Positions 1-9,609 of a DNA stretch of 53,396 bases are shown here, in pieces. Within the stretch, counting starts at the first letter, position 1; every line of letters starts with the position of its first letter. Both the position numbers and the translations under genes were made by a program. The DNA is from Podochytrium sp. JEL0797 (Eukaryota > Chytridiomycota > Chytridiomycetes > Chytridiales > Chytriomycetaceae): the NCBI GenBank assembly GCA_027596195.1, contig JADGJG010000066.1, forward strand, positions 1 through 53,396. The letters are read 5' to 3'. The notes beneath the pieces are model-generated. The model did not search any database, was not told where the DNA came from, and worked only from the letters and a program-made list of their open reading frames with translations.

Positions 1-216
1 TTTTGCGTTCGACTCAATCAACGCGTTCTCACCTCTCACTCCCCCAACAGCAACCTCTCCCTCACCCGACAGTTTTGCGTTCGACTCAATCAACGCGTTC
101 TCACCTCTCACTCCCCCAACAGCAACCTCTCCCTCACCCGACAGTTTTGCGTTCGACTCAATCAACGCGTTCTCACCTCTCACTCCCCCAACAGCAACCG
201 CTCCCTCACCCACACT
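1..216. repeat. 72-bp tandem repeat, three copies
   Basis: Three head-to-tail copies start at 1, 73 and 145, each beginning ttttgcgttcgactcaatca. The first two are identical over 72 bp; the third diverges after about 55 bp and runs into short ctcgacacg-type repeats to about 240. Because 72 is a multiple of three, one frame stays open and would encode a 24-residue Ser/Pro/Gln-rich repeat, but there is no start context or conserved domain. The array may continue beyond the left edge. Confidence 0.9.
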
Positions 217-380
217 CGACACACTCGACACGCTCGACAAACGCCGCCCACCAACAACACACCTTGAAGGGACGGCACCACGTACGGCGGTCGCATAACT
301 TCTCCCATAAACAGGGGAAAGAGGAGTGACCGCCACTCGCTGAGTGAGCACAGTCTCCTTTCCCTTCCGCGAAACCTGGA

Positions 381-2444
381 TCAAAACCAATTAAAACACA
401 ACAGACGTGGGGAAAATAATAAAAACAGAATAATCACCATTGACGGAAAATCCTTTTCCGTAAAATCCGTCAGTGGAATGAAACGAGAGGACTCCATCGA
501 CACTGAAAACGACGTAGCTGCGAGAGGCCGCTTGGCAACGACAGCATGTTTGATGATACCGCCGCGCGTCAGAGCATCCCGAAGTGTGACCGATTTCTTT
601 GCAGATTGTGCAGCAGGAGTAGAGACAGCTTGTTTCTGGTACATGGACAGGTCGTGTTTGTGGTGAACGTTGCCTTTTCGCAAAGGCGAGGAAATCTCCG
701 AGATATTGACTCCGATTGGACGCGTCTTGAAGGAAGCGACAGTGCTGGGCTTCACCTCAGCTGGACTTGGACCCATCGCTAAAGACGCTTCCTTGGCAGC
801 TGGAAGAGGAGCCGGCTCTGTTGGCTTCGAAACACGTTCCTCGAATTTCGATGGGCGAATCTTGACTGCACAAGGCCACATCATTCCACGAAGGAGGAGA
901 CGGGTTGAGGCAAGATTGTGCTCTAAGGAAAAGCGATTGAAAATCAGAATCACCAAAAAAAAAATCAAAGACTTACCCAAAAGAATAGCGCCGCTCAAAC
1001 GAGTAACGGCGTTGCGTTTTCCAAAGTACGAAAGTCCCCCAAAATGACAGATGCTCATACCAGACGCCCATGCAAAATATGCCTTGACGTCCGAGACACA
1101 TGACGAAACATGCGCCACCAAGCTAAGGCTGCCAAATCTCAACACCACAAAACCACCACAATTGGCCAAGTCAAATCCGTACTGAATGATCTTGTGCTTG
1201 CGCAGACGACAATGGCGACGAAGGGCTCTGCGGCAACGAATAGCGACCACAAGTCGGATCACCAAGTCAAGCATATTCAACAATGCGCAAACAGCTGGCG
1301 CTAACACGGTTGTGATCACCACAACCAAATCACATACCAAATCCACCCAAGAGAACCCCCCAACCGCAACAATCTCGGCAGCACCCCCAACAAGAACCTC
1401 CAATTCCGACAGCAGCTCGCGAACAGCGGCCTTGAACGCTGTGCCCACCATGGCTGTGAAAGCCTCAACAACCACACTGCACCCCCAGAAGCCAAACCCA
1501 ATCATGACGTCCACCAAAAAAAGGAGGGGGAGAGTACAAGCATAGCCCCAAACCAGAAGGATCCAACATATGTAGCTGAGAAACACTGCCAAGGCTGGAG
1601 CGACAAACTGGATCACCACATCCGCCAAAAAAAGGAGGGGGAGGGTACAAGCACAGCCCCACACCGGAAGTATCCAACACATGTAGCTGCAAATGACAGA
1701 GGCAACATGAATAACCGGCAACGCATACACGAGGTAGTGCACGTAAGCCACCGTGTAGAGGCCAGACTTTGTACCGTTGACCAGTTGTTCAAAAAGATGG
1801 ACTTGACGCTTCGGAATGCGGCCGAAGACTTGCACAGTGTGGAGGCCATTGATTTGCGTCCAAAACGCCTTGACGCCGGCCTTGATATTCTTGAGCCCCT
1901 TCTTGGCTCCTTTCAACTCCTGGTCCGCAGAGGACAAGCCACGAATGTTCTTGTTGAGGGCTTGCTTGGTGTCGAGGAGGTCGCCGAGTGCAGGCCAGCA
2001 CCAGGAGCGAATGGCAAGGGAGGCAATGGCAGAGGACTTGGGTGGGTTGGACGGGGCGCCGTTGGAAAGACGGATCTGGGAGAGGGAGGGGGGGTGTAAT
2101 TGAGAGTTATTCTCGGATTCGATACACTGAGAGAGGAAGGATATGGTGACATACCTCCAAGGAAAACATCGAAACGAAAAGAGCTCCCGCGCGGGCTTTG
2201 AACGACGCTGGCGCCAGAAGGTCCCAACTTTTGAAGGACCCGTCCTTGTTGGTGACAGTTTTGTAGAAGCTCAGGTCTCTGAGGGAGTTCGCGCGGCAGC
2301 GACAAAGTTCTAGGTAATCTAATCATAAGAGTGGGCTAATTGAACGAAACCGCCAACAAAACAGCCAAAATTCTCACGATTCAAGCACGCCCACACGGAA
2401 GAGAGAAGAAAGATTGCGGATTCGGTGCCAACTGAGAAGATCAT
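381..2444 (-). CDS. multi-pass membrane protein of unknown function
   Basis: Not recognised as a known family. My model has four exons: 2444..2378, 2309..2155, 2075..977, 922..381 (620 aa). The start gives a hydrophobic N-terminus (MIFSVGTESAIFLL) resembling a signal peptide or anchor. The three introns (gtgaga, gtatgt and gtaagt donors) are in phase; the last is 54 nt, a multiple of three, so an intron-retained reading also stays open. About residues 205-480 hold several hydrophobic segments, including an internal tandem duplication of 37 residues around the motif CWIL.VWG.ACTLPLLFL. The C-terminal part is polar and Lys/Ser-rich, probably cytosolic. Exon 1 is the least certain, because it was chosen by splice phase and start codon alone. 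The downstream neighbour is only the repeat array at the window edge. Confidence 0.6.
1520..1690 (-). repeat. 111-bp direct duplication inside the membrane-protein gene
   Basis: The sequence aaaggagggggag.gtacaagca.agccccacacc recurs with an offset of 111 bp (about 1521 and 1632). It encodes two similar transmembrane units of 37 residues each. The copies differ at several bases, so the duplication is not brand new. Confidence 0.8.
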
Positions 2445-3949
2445 CTAGAAGATGGATTTGTCATCTGTAAGTGAGGGAACAATAGGAACAATGGGATTTG
2501 CGAGTTCGGGGGGGATGGGTGAAGCTTGAGGGTGTTGGAAGTGTTTTCTCATGCTGCAGTGTGTAGGCTACGATATGCGAGAAACAAGGGGCTTGGGAGG
2601 TGAGAGCGCAGAGCAAGGTTGGAGTTGGGTCCGTCAGCCGCAAGTGAACGGGAAAGCTGGCTGCGATCAAAAGCCCACTCGCAGGATGAATTGGAAGGAG
2701 AGGTGATGGGGAGGAGAAGTGATGGAGAAGGAGGTGATGGAGAAGGAGGGGTGCCCTGCATACCGAGATTTTTTTGAAAGCGATGATTTTAGCCAAAAAA
2801 AATTATTGTGATTGATTCGAAAATAATTTAGAGATACAAATGAAAACAATCGGCTGCACTTAGCCATAGGCTTCTATAATAAATACTAGCTGATCCAGGA
2901 AACGAAAGGTCAAAAAAAAGGTCACCTCTCAGCTTTGAACCAAGGGCGTATCGATTATTATCAGGTCGGCGCGTTCCCATGTGAGCAATTCATGCGTGTT
3001 TTGTAGATTCAAATTGTCTATCAAATCGATACAGAATGCTGAGAATCAAACACTATCTCATTTTTATTTCGTCCTCCCAAGAGAGATTTTTTTTTTTCAG
3101 TGATAGTGTTTCAAGGGCGGGTCCACGGGGTTCAGGGATGACCAAGAAGAGGTGGCATTGAAGTGACGTCAGAGAGAAGGGCAAGGGTGTGTCCGGCAAC
3201 AGAGGTGGGGAAGGTCCAGGTGGTCAAAAGAGAGAAAGGCAAGGTGTCGGGCAACGGCGTGTTGAACGCTGCATGAAAAGAAAAAGCATAGTATCATTTT
3301 GGTGGGTGAAGATGAAAAACAGAAGGTACAGGAAACGAAAAGCAATCGGGGCAGAGCTCAGTGTTTGACAATCGGGGCAGAGCTCAATGTTTGGCATCCA
3401 GTTTGCAAAATAGAGCAACAGGTCCGCCTTCCCCCCTCCAAAGCGACCTCTGGCCTGATCTCTGGACCCAAAGACCGCGCCTCGAAAGTTGATCAAGAGA
3501 CCCTTTGTTGAAAGCGGAATCTCTTTCCGACGCCGAATGGAAGATGAGTCACCTTTTTTTTTTCTCAAAGATTTACATATCTGACAATTCGCAACGCGCT
3601 TCCTTCTGGAAACATACAGTAGTTTCGCTGAGACCTGCAAAAGGACAACAAAAATCAGCCTCCCACCCCCCCACGCCATTAAAATGAAAGAGAACAATGA
3701 TTTTACCTTCAAGCTGTGACGCGTGTTCGATTTTTTTCGGCCAGGCGCGCGGAAGGCATGCCAAATCTGCTCAGATCTGCGAGCGACTGGGGACAGGAGA
3801 AAAAACCAACCCCCACAGGATCCTATTTTTCGCAATACATGAGAATGCAGCTCATTGGCAAATCGATCCAAGGAGATGAGACTTATCGTTTCAGGAAGAG
3901 GTTTGAAGGTGGTGATCCGACTTCAATATGCAGAGCGACTGACGTGTCG
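2445..3949. other. gene-poor stretch with small direct repeats
   Basis: I see no convincing gene. Open frames exist on both strands but lack domains and codon regularity. Small repeats are visible: a 15-bp unit gtgatggagaaggag twice at about 2720-2750, and a direct repeat of about 25 bp at 3345-3396 (aatcggggcagagctca.tgttt.g, two copies with two differences). Homopolymer A/T runs are common. Confidence 0.6.
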
Positions 3950-4262
3950 GTATTCCCTCGCAGTGCCGTAGCGCTGTTTGGGTCCCCCGCAGTGCCGTAG
4001 CGCAGTTCGGGTACCCTCTCCCTCGCAGTGCCGTAGCGCCGTCGGAGAGTGAGCAGAGCTACTGACGTGTCGATATTCCCTCGCAGTGCCGTAGCGCTGC
4101 TCGGGTACTCTCGCAATTCCGTCGGGGAGTGAGCAGAGCAGCCGACGTGTCGGTATGCCCTCGCAGTGCCATAGCGCTGTTCGGGGGCTCTCAAGTCACG
4201 TCTATCCCTCGCAGTGCCGTAGCGCTGCTCGGGTGCTCTCACAGTGCCGTGGCGCTGGGTGC
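3950..4262. repeat. hairpin-motif minisatellite
   Basis: The 16-base core cagtgccgtagcgctg occurs about seven times with few changes, plus one decayed copy, usually preceded by ccctcg. The core can fold as a 6-bp stem with a cgta loop (cagtgc/gcgctg, one G-U pair). Longer blocks (gacgtgtcg.tattccctcgcag; gagtgagcagagc) repeat at a larger spacing, so the array has a higher-order structure. A reverse frame through it reads as a repetitive low-complexity peptide and is not taken as a gene. Confidence 0.85.
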
Positions 4263-4499
4263 ATGGTTGCTCGTGCTCACTCCTACTGAATGAAAAAAAA
4301 AATTTGCCAGTGTCTTTTGTTTGGATGGATCGGAAAAACCCCGAAACCCGCAAAAAGTTAAATTTGCTTGTGGGAATATTGTGAACAGTCGAGAAAACTC
4401 AAATCGTGAGCAAGGACAAGGGAGAAGATCCTCTCCTCTTTCGCAGTTCGTCCCTGGACAGCATTGGATATTTTTACAGATTTTTTTTTGGTTTCTAAC

Positions 4500-6290
4500 A
4501 AATGGGTGTCGATGAAACACGAAGGGGTCCCTATCAACCAAGCATCGATGGAATGGAATATGATACTAGAAATTTGGTCAAGTTCGGGTTCAAACAACAG
4601 CTGAAGGTCACGGCCCAACCCCTCGCTCTTTTCGGAGGGACCAAACAAGCCAAGAAAATGGTTCTCCCAATGCAAGAATCCTGTTGCGAACAGCATAGAA
4701 TCAACACCATTGGAATCAAAGCCTTCTCAGCAGTTTGTGATGGAATGATGATTCCAACAACAAACATAATGGTGACACTGCATGTCCTCATCAACCCTCA
4801 CCATTTTGTAATGGAATCCGGATTGTCTGTGCCTGCAGCCTTGGTGAAGGCTTAATATTAAAAATGACTGTGAATTTGAAATTTCATTGCTATGCTGTCG
4901 TTCTTTCACAGAGTCAGCAGCTGTGCAAGCTGAAGGGGACTGGCCAAGGTGCTGATTCCTCCTCTTATAGTTTTGGGAAAGCTTGGAAAGGCCCAAAGTG
5001 AAGTCAAGTTGAAACTTGTTGTGCCTTGGTGCAAAATCAAGACGATGTTGGGGGATGACCATCTGTAAATTAAAAATAACAAAACAGAGGAGAGCTTGGC
5101 ACCAGCTTGACACCCAAAACCTCCAACCAGGCACTTTCAGAAAAGTTGACCTGATTGTCACAGCTGCAGGTGCAGGCACCCAAGTTTCCCTTTCCGAGCA
5201 TCTTCCACTGATTTGCGGACACAATCTAAATCACAGATGGACCACCACCGCAAAAACAACTCCTCATTCTCTCGATCCACCTTCAAATTCTTCAAACATC
5301 CAATTGGGTGTGTGCCAATTTCTTGGCCTTGTCCATTTGATTGTCTTCTCATCTGCTGAATCAATGTCTTCCCCTGCCGGATTGAGTTCGCTTTGTTCTG
5401 ATTGCCTCCTCTTCTTGGTCTTCTTCCGAATTGCCTGTGCTTCCTGCAGTGCTACCTGCGGCTCTTCAATGTTGTGTGTGATCAAAGGCAGAGCTTTGTG
5501 GATGGCAGACTGAGTTACTATAGTTGTAGTTGTAGCCTGAGAGGCAAGGAATACCATGATAATCAAACAAGCTGTCTAATTTGAATAGTTTCTAGAATCC
5601 AATGTTTTCGAAACCTGGGTATGGATGATCGAGGAGGCATGGAATGCATGATGCTCCTTTTTCTGTTGGTGTTGGAACCCATACTCAAAATCAGCATTAT
5701 AGTTTTCCATCGCATGCTTAGATTTCACTCTGTTTGTCGCGCTGGTAGACAATTCAGCAAATGCAGCTGTGCACCAACTCCATAAATTTAACCCAAATAT
5801 TCTGAAGCACAGTTGCTAGTATTCCTTTTTCATTCCTTCTTCTTTTTGATCCAATATGCCTCGAGATAGAAGAAGACTGTGTTGGATAACACCAGAATAA
5901 AGGAAATACAAACTAGAAGCTCAGATTCCACAGGCCTTGTGATTCTTCTTGGCCGCATTTCTGCGTTTCCAGTGAGAGCCACAAGGAGGTGAACAGATCC
6001 CTGAGGGAAGCAGACCACTTTGAATACCCAAGGCCAGCAACCAAGGCAACGAAGAGCTGCGACCAAGGGCCCACACGCATGGAAAGCAGTACCATGAGTT
6101 TAGTGACATCGGCTGGGTTGTTGTTGGCAGCCTTTGACATGCTTGAAATGAGTCCTGATTCAACAAGAACACGTTAGAAACTTGAATCGAGATAAAAACA
6201 CACAAAATTGCATTACCAAGCATGTGAGAAGCCACCAGAAGACCAAGAGTTTTGAGACATTGGCGTGGTCGAGAGCGCCGCATTTATTTT
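4500..6290. other. unassigned stretch, possibly a decayed gene or element
   Basis: No family recognised. The text differs from the flanks: fewer homopolymers, more even base use and several medium open frames on both strands. One frame at 5264-5566 (-) reads plausibly, with a basic KKTKKRRQ patch followed by a Trp-rich NWHTPNWMFEEFEGG segment. A frame at 4502-4855 (+) of 117 residues also starts with ATG. None can be extended by clean splice sites into a full protein. A decayed transposon or retrogene is possible but unproven. Confidence 0.3.
5913..6283 (-). CDS. possible small membrane protein, unknown
   Basis: Low-confidence gene. It begins with ATG at 6283 and has one candidate intron (donor gtaatg, acceptor ending gaatcag, about 6220-6160). 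The spliced reading joins MRRSRPRQCLKTLGLLV to a segment MSKAANNNPADVTKLMVLLS, followed by WSQLFVALVAGLGYSKW. It would be a short protein with one or two hydrophobic stretches. A different frame just downstream (to 5830) has a strong hydrophobic segment and a KKKKE end, suggesting that a further intron or a frameshift has been missed. Family not recognised. Confidence 0.3.
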
Positions 6291-7845
6291 GAAAACAGAA
6301 CCTTGTTGAAAAAGAAGTTTGAAGTATCAGAATCGCGCACGGTGCTCACCCAAATAAAATGAATACAAACCAGACACTCATGTTCCACAGGTGGGGGGGA
6401 TGCTGCTCAGATCATTACAAACCTTGTGTTTCAGAGTCTTGTGCTTGCATGGCTCATAGTTGTTTGGTTGGTGGTGCTTGTCTGCTTGTGTGTGTGCAAA
6501 AAACATAAAAAATGATGGTTCGACAATTTGGGTACTCAAATGATGCGAAAAAATAGTAGAAAGTTGCCCAGCGCGTGGCCCGTCACGTCGAGTTGCCTTG
6601 GTCTCGCGAGGTGCTTGTTTTTTGGGTTGGTCGCGGGATTGGTGCCACTTGAGATCCGCGAAGCCAGAGCAATCTCCACGTCAAGTCGGTAGTTTTATAG
6701 AGGTGTGTTGTGTTGGACAGTAGGGTGTGTGTTATGTGTTGGGATCGCTGTGTTTGATTCAGGGAAACAACTGTCAAAAAATTACAGCATCAAAGAAGGG
6801 GAGGAGATCGCACGGGACGTGTCAGAAAGAAGGACTTACTGTTCTAGATAGTGTGTGGAAACTTTGAGAGACCGTGGATGATGCAGGATGAAGTAGGGGC
6901 GACGTGCATCACTCAGGCAAAACGCGCCAGCGGCCAAATAATATGTGGCTATGGGCCGAGTGAGAGACAGATATCTCGACAACGACAGCGAATTGTAAGA
7001 AGAGGTGTCTTGATATAGATGTATACCTGTGTGAGAAGTGGCGCGCCGAGAGGACAGGCCAAGTCGACATTTGGACGAGTGATTTTTGGCACGTTTTTTT
7101 GAATCGTTTTTGCGTGTCGCGCTCGTGTGAGAAACAGGCCGGAGTTTGAATTTCGAAGCGTGTGGAGACTTTCGAGGGGTCTGTGTGCGGATCAGAAAAT
7201 CCGTGTCGCCGGATTTTTTCGCGGGTTTTCATAAGAGCATAATGCAGCTGGATTCGCGTATTTTCAGGGGGAACGGTTTCGGTGGCGGAGAAAACGGGAG
7301 GCGTCGAAACCGCAGCATTATTTTCCACGGCAGGATTCTGTCATAACAAATCATTCCACTCGCGGTTTTCATGGGAGGAACTGCCGGTGCAATTTCAACA
7401 AGGTCAAGCAGTTGATAATATTCTTCGCCACAAGCAATGGATTTCGAAAAATGCGGAATCAAGTGTGGCGGCAAATTGCTTGACATGAGACGGTGTGTGG
7501 AGGTCAGCGAAAACAGGATTTGACCGCGTTCAAGATATGAAAAACATCAAGCGGATGATTCCGTGCATTTGAGCTTGATTTTATCGTTGTGAAGGCTCAC
7601 AAAGATGCGGATATGCGAATGTTGGGCTCAGTGAAGCCAACCAAGAAGAAATCGACGGGCGAGAGGCAGATGATGATAGAATCCTTCTCCCTGTGGGTCC
7701 ATGGGACGCGGCTTGTGGCAAGCAATTGCGGAGCTGAGGACAATGGAATTTTTTCGCTGCACATTTGACACTTGGCCGCGACTTGTGTTTGCATTTCCCT
7801 TCTCTATCCCCCTTACCTCGGCGAAAATTCGCTACGAATAAAATT
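6291..7845. other. intergenic, nothing recognised
   Basis: No gene, RNA or repeat could be supported on either strand. Frames present (for example 6909-7328 on the minus strand) are short, with no domain and no splice-consistent extension. Confidence 0.5.
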
Positions 7846-8075
7846 AGGCCCCGATCGGCGCCCCATTTTTTGGACCAGAAATAGCTATTTTTCAAAAATG
7901 GCTCCGCGAAATCAATTCGGAATCCCTTCAACCTTCTACCACATCTTTTCCTGCCCTGTAAAAAGGAAAGGGGCCACCAAACGGGTACAATCGAGCTGTT
8001 TCTTCTGCTGTTTTGGGGGTTCGAAGTTGAAAAATTGCTTGAAAAGTTGCAAAAATTGGAGGCCGATCGGGGCCT
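7846..8075. repeat. short element with imperfect terminal inverted repeats
   Basis: aggccccgatcggc at 7846-7859 is repeated in exact inverse (gccgatcggggcct) at 8062-8075. The match continues imperfectly inward through an A/T-rich segment. The 230 bp between contain no gene. This could be a MITE-like remnant or a chance inverted repeat. No clear target-site duplication was seen. Confidence 0.35.
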
Positions 8076-8364
8076 TACTGTAGAATGGTGAACCGATCTT
8101 GGCCTTTTTTGGCACTCTCTGGCTCCTTTTTGTCGGATACTTGTCCTTTCCGTGTGCGCAAAGAGACTTGCAGACTCCGAGGAGGAGGAGTTGGACGCCG
8201 ATTTTGTTGATGATGGCGCCGCATTGGATGCCGAGTTTTTTTCGAGTGTACGAGGGTCGCGCGTTCCGTTTTGAGTCCCGGCGAATCACGAGGCACTCCA
8301 ACTCCGAAAAGAGAGAATGAAGGAAAAACCAACGCGGAAAAAAAATGAGAATCAAAAAAAAAAT

Positions 8365-9087
8365 ATGAACCCTCGAGCTGTTCACGTCGCCATTTCTCCC
8401 CGCACCAACCCCACTATCCTCCTCCTCTACAACAGCACCCTCCTCTCTCGCACACCTTCCGACTTCCAAACCCTCCACACCCGCATGCGCCACTTCATCG
8501 CAGAACCGCTTCCAACTTTCATGCGACCCACCTTCTTCACGCGCCTCCTCTCCTTCTTTGCTCCACGCAGTGTTCCCACACTACTCCAAGAAACAAACAC
8601 CTACCTTCATGCAGCCATGAGAGCCGCAGAACAAAACGCTGCAGCCGCCATCGCCCTCGGCGAGTTTTTGGAACCCAAAAGAGGCGCAGACCCCCCCCAA
8701 TATTCCAAGAGAACCACTTCCATCGCCGTCTCGCGCCATTCCGAGTCTTCCAAACAAACTTCTGCAAGTGGGAGTAAAGACGCGCGGGAGGGAAACTCTG
8801 TCGCCGAATTCATGCGGAAGCGAAAAAGTGTCGAGACGGATTCTGCGCCAAGCTATTCTCCCATTTGTACGTCCGTCGGAGGGGAGCGGGATGAGTGGCA
8901 TGTGGAAGGAGGACCACTTGCCAAGAGATTGAGAACAAGTCGGGAGGTGGCGGAGTCTGTGTTCAGGGTGGAGGGAGACGCGGAGGAGAGTGGGTTGCGG
9001 TCGGTTTATGCGTCGAAAATTTTCGAGACGGGTCCTGAGAGGATAGAGGATGATTTCGTGGATGAAATCTTGTCGTGTTACGAGTGA
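8365..9087 (+). CDS. orphan protein, Ser-rich and basic
   Basis: Not recognised. A single open frame gives 240 residues from the ATG at 8365. An in-frame ATG at 8317 would add a Lys/Asn-rich leader made mostly of poly-A and is less likely. The first 80 residues are mildly hydrophobic and helical (NPTILLLYNSTLL; FFTRLLSFFAPRSV). The middle has a helix with AAEQNAAAAIALGEF. The C-terminal half is polar, with a basic patch MRKRKS, then LAKRLRTSREV, and an acidic end. The basic patches would suit a nuclear protein, but that is only inference. No intron is needed. The 3' end converges on the SmF remnant 90 bp away. Confidence 0.55.
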   Translation: MNPRAVHVAISPRTNPTILLLYNSTLLSRTPSDFQTLHTRMRHFIAEPLPTFMRPTFFTRLLSFFAPRSVPTLLQETNTYLHAAMRAAEQNAAAAIALGEFLEPKRGADPPQYSKRTTSIAVSRHSESSKQTSASGSKDAREGNSVAEFMRKRKSVETDSAPSYSPICTSVGGERDEWHVEGGPLAKRLRTSREVAESVFRVEGDAEESGLRSVYASKIFETGPERIEDDFVDEILSCYE

Positions 9088-9177
9088 TTTTCTGGATAAG
9101 TTGCGCAATTGCATACACAGCTGCAGCTTTCCAAAAATACAGATTCCATTTATTTTCAAGCCTGAGAGTTTATTCCG

Positions 9178-9328
9178 CTATTTCTTCATCTTCTTCAAGA
9201 CATTCATGTACGAGTCCACCGAGGTCATGAAGTCCTTGTATTCCTGTCCCCACTTGAGCTTGGTCATGACGGCCTTGCCGGTTAGGCCTGTGAGGAACGG
9301 TTTACGGGTTGACGGGCGTGAAGTCCAT
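9178..9328 (-). pseudogene. SNRPF: broken copy of the spliceosomal SmF (snRNP F) gene
   Basis: Read backwards, the sequence starts MDFTPVNP and continues [20 protein letters not shown] then [14 protein letters not shown], which matches the Sm1 half of the small nuclear ribonucleoprotein F family (PKPFL.GLTGK..M.KLKWG.EYKG.L.SVD.YMN). Two lesions are visible. One extra T after the MDFTPVNP codons (about 9304) shifts the frame and creates a TAA. The sequence then ends in KKMKK and a stop at the point where the family continues with its second Sm motif (GEV.IRCNNVLYI.). No second half is found downstream before the convergent gene. An intron explanation fails: the only GT..AG pair spanning the shift is 18 nt and would delete conserved residues. 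A truncated retrocopy or decayed paralogue is most likely, and a working SmF must lie elsewhere. Confidence 0.75.
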
Positions 9329-9609
9329 TTCTCGAAAAACCAAGAAAGGGAAATGCGTTAACCGTATCTGGCCTGGCTATCTTTGCGCACGACACGACCA
9401 AATAAATTGCATAATAGAGTCGCGTCAATTCCTCGCGCTTTCAAAACAGCGCTCTGGCGCATTCTTGTGGCGACGACATATCTTAGGATAGGTTACATTA
9501 TATCTATGACGACTCGTGTGGATGAGAAAAGAGAGAAAGTGAGAGAATATCGGACATGACATTTTGACGTGCTTGGTTTTTGATTTTTACTTTTGAAACG
9601 AAAGAGGAA

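Noticed and set aside
1..329. Repeat-encoded 108-residue frame
   Set aside because: Open only because the repeat unit is a multiple of three; no supported start or homology.
3224..3871. 215-residue minus-strand frame
   Set aside because: Irregular composition, overlaps a small direct repeat, no domain and no plausible splice partners.
3950..4262. CRISPR-like array
   Set aside because: Spacing is irregular, units are overlapping minisatellite pieces, and the genome is eukaryotic.
3883..4353. 156-residue minus-strand frame with RYGTAR repeats
   Set aside because: Entirely produced by the hairpin minisatellite; no start context or neighbours.
7936..8493. 185-residue minus-strand frame
   Set aside because: Mixed hydrophobic and basic low-complexity; runs through the putative inverted-repeat element and the orphan gene's start.
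9287..9304. 18-nt GT..AG segment as an intron in the SmF copy
   Set aside because: Too short for spliceosomal splicing, and it would remove the conserved KPFLTG residues; a one-base insertion explains the data better.
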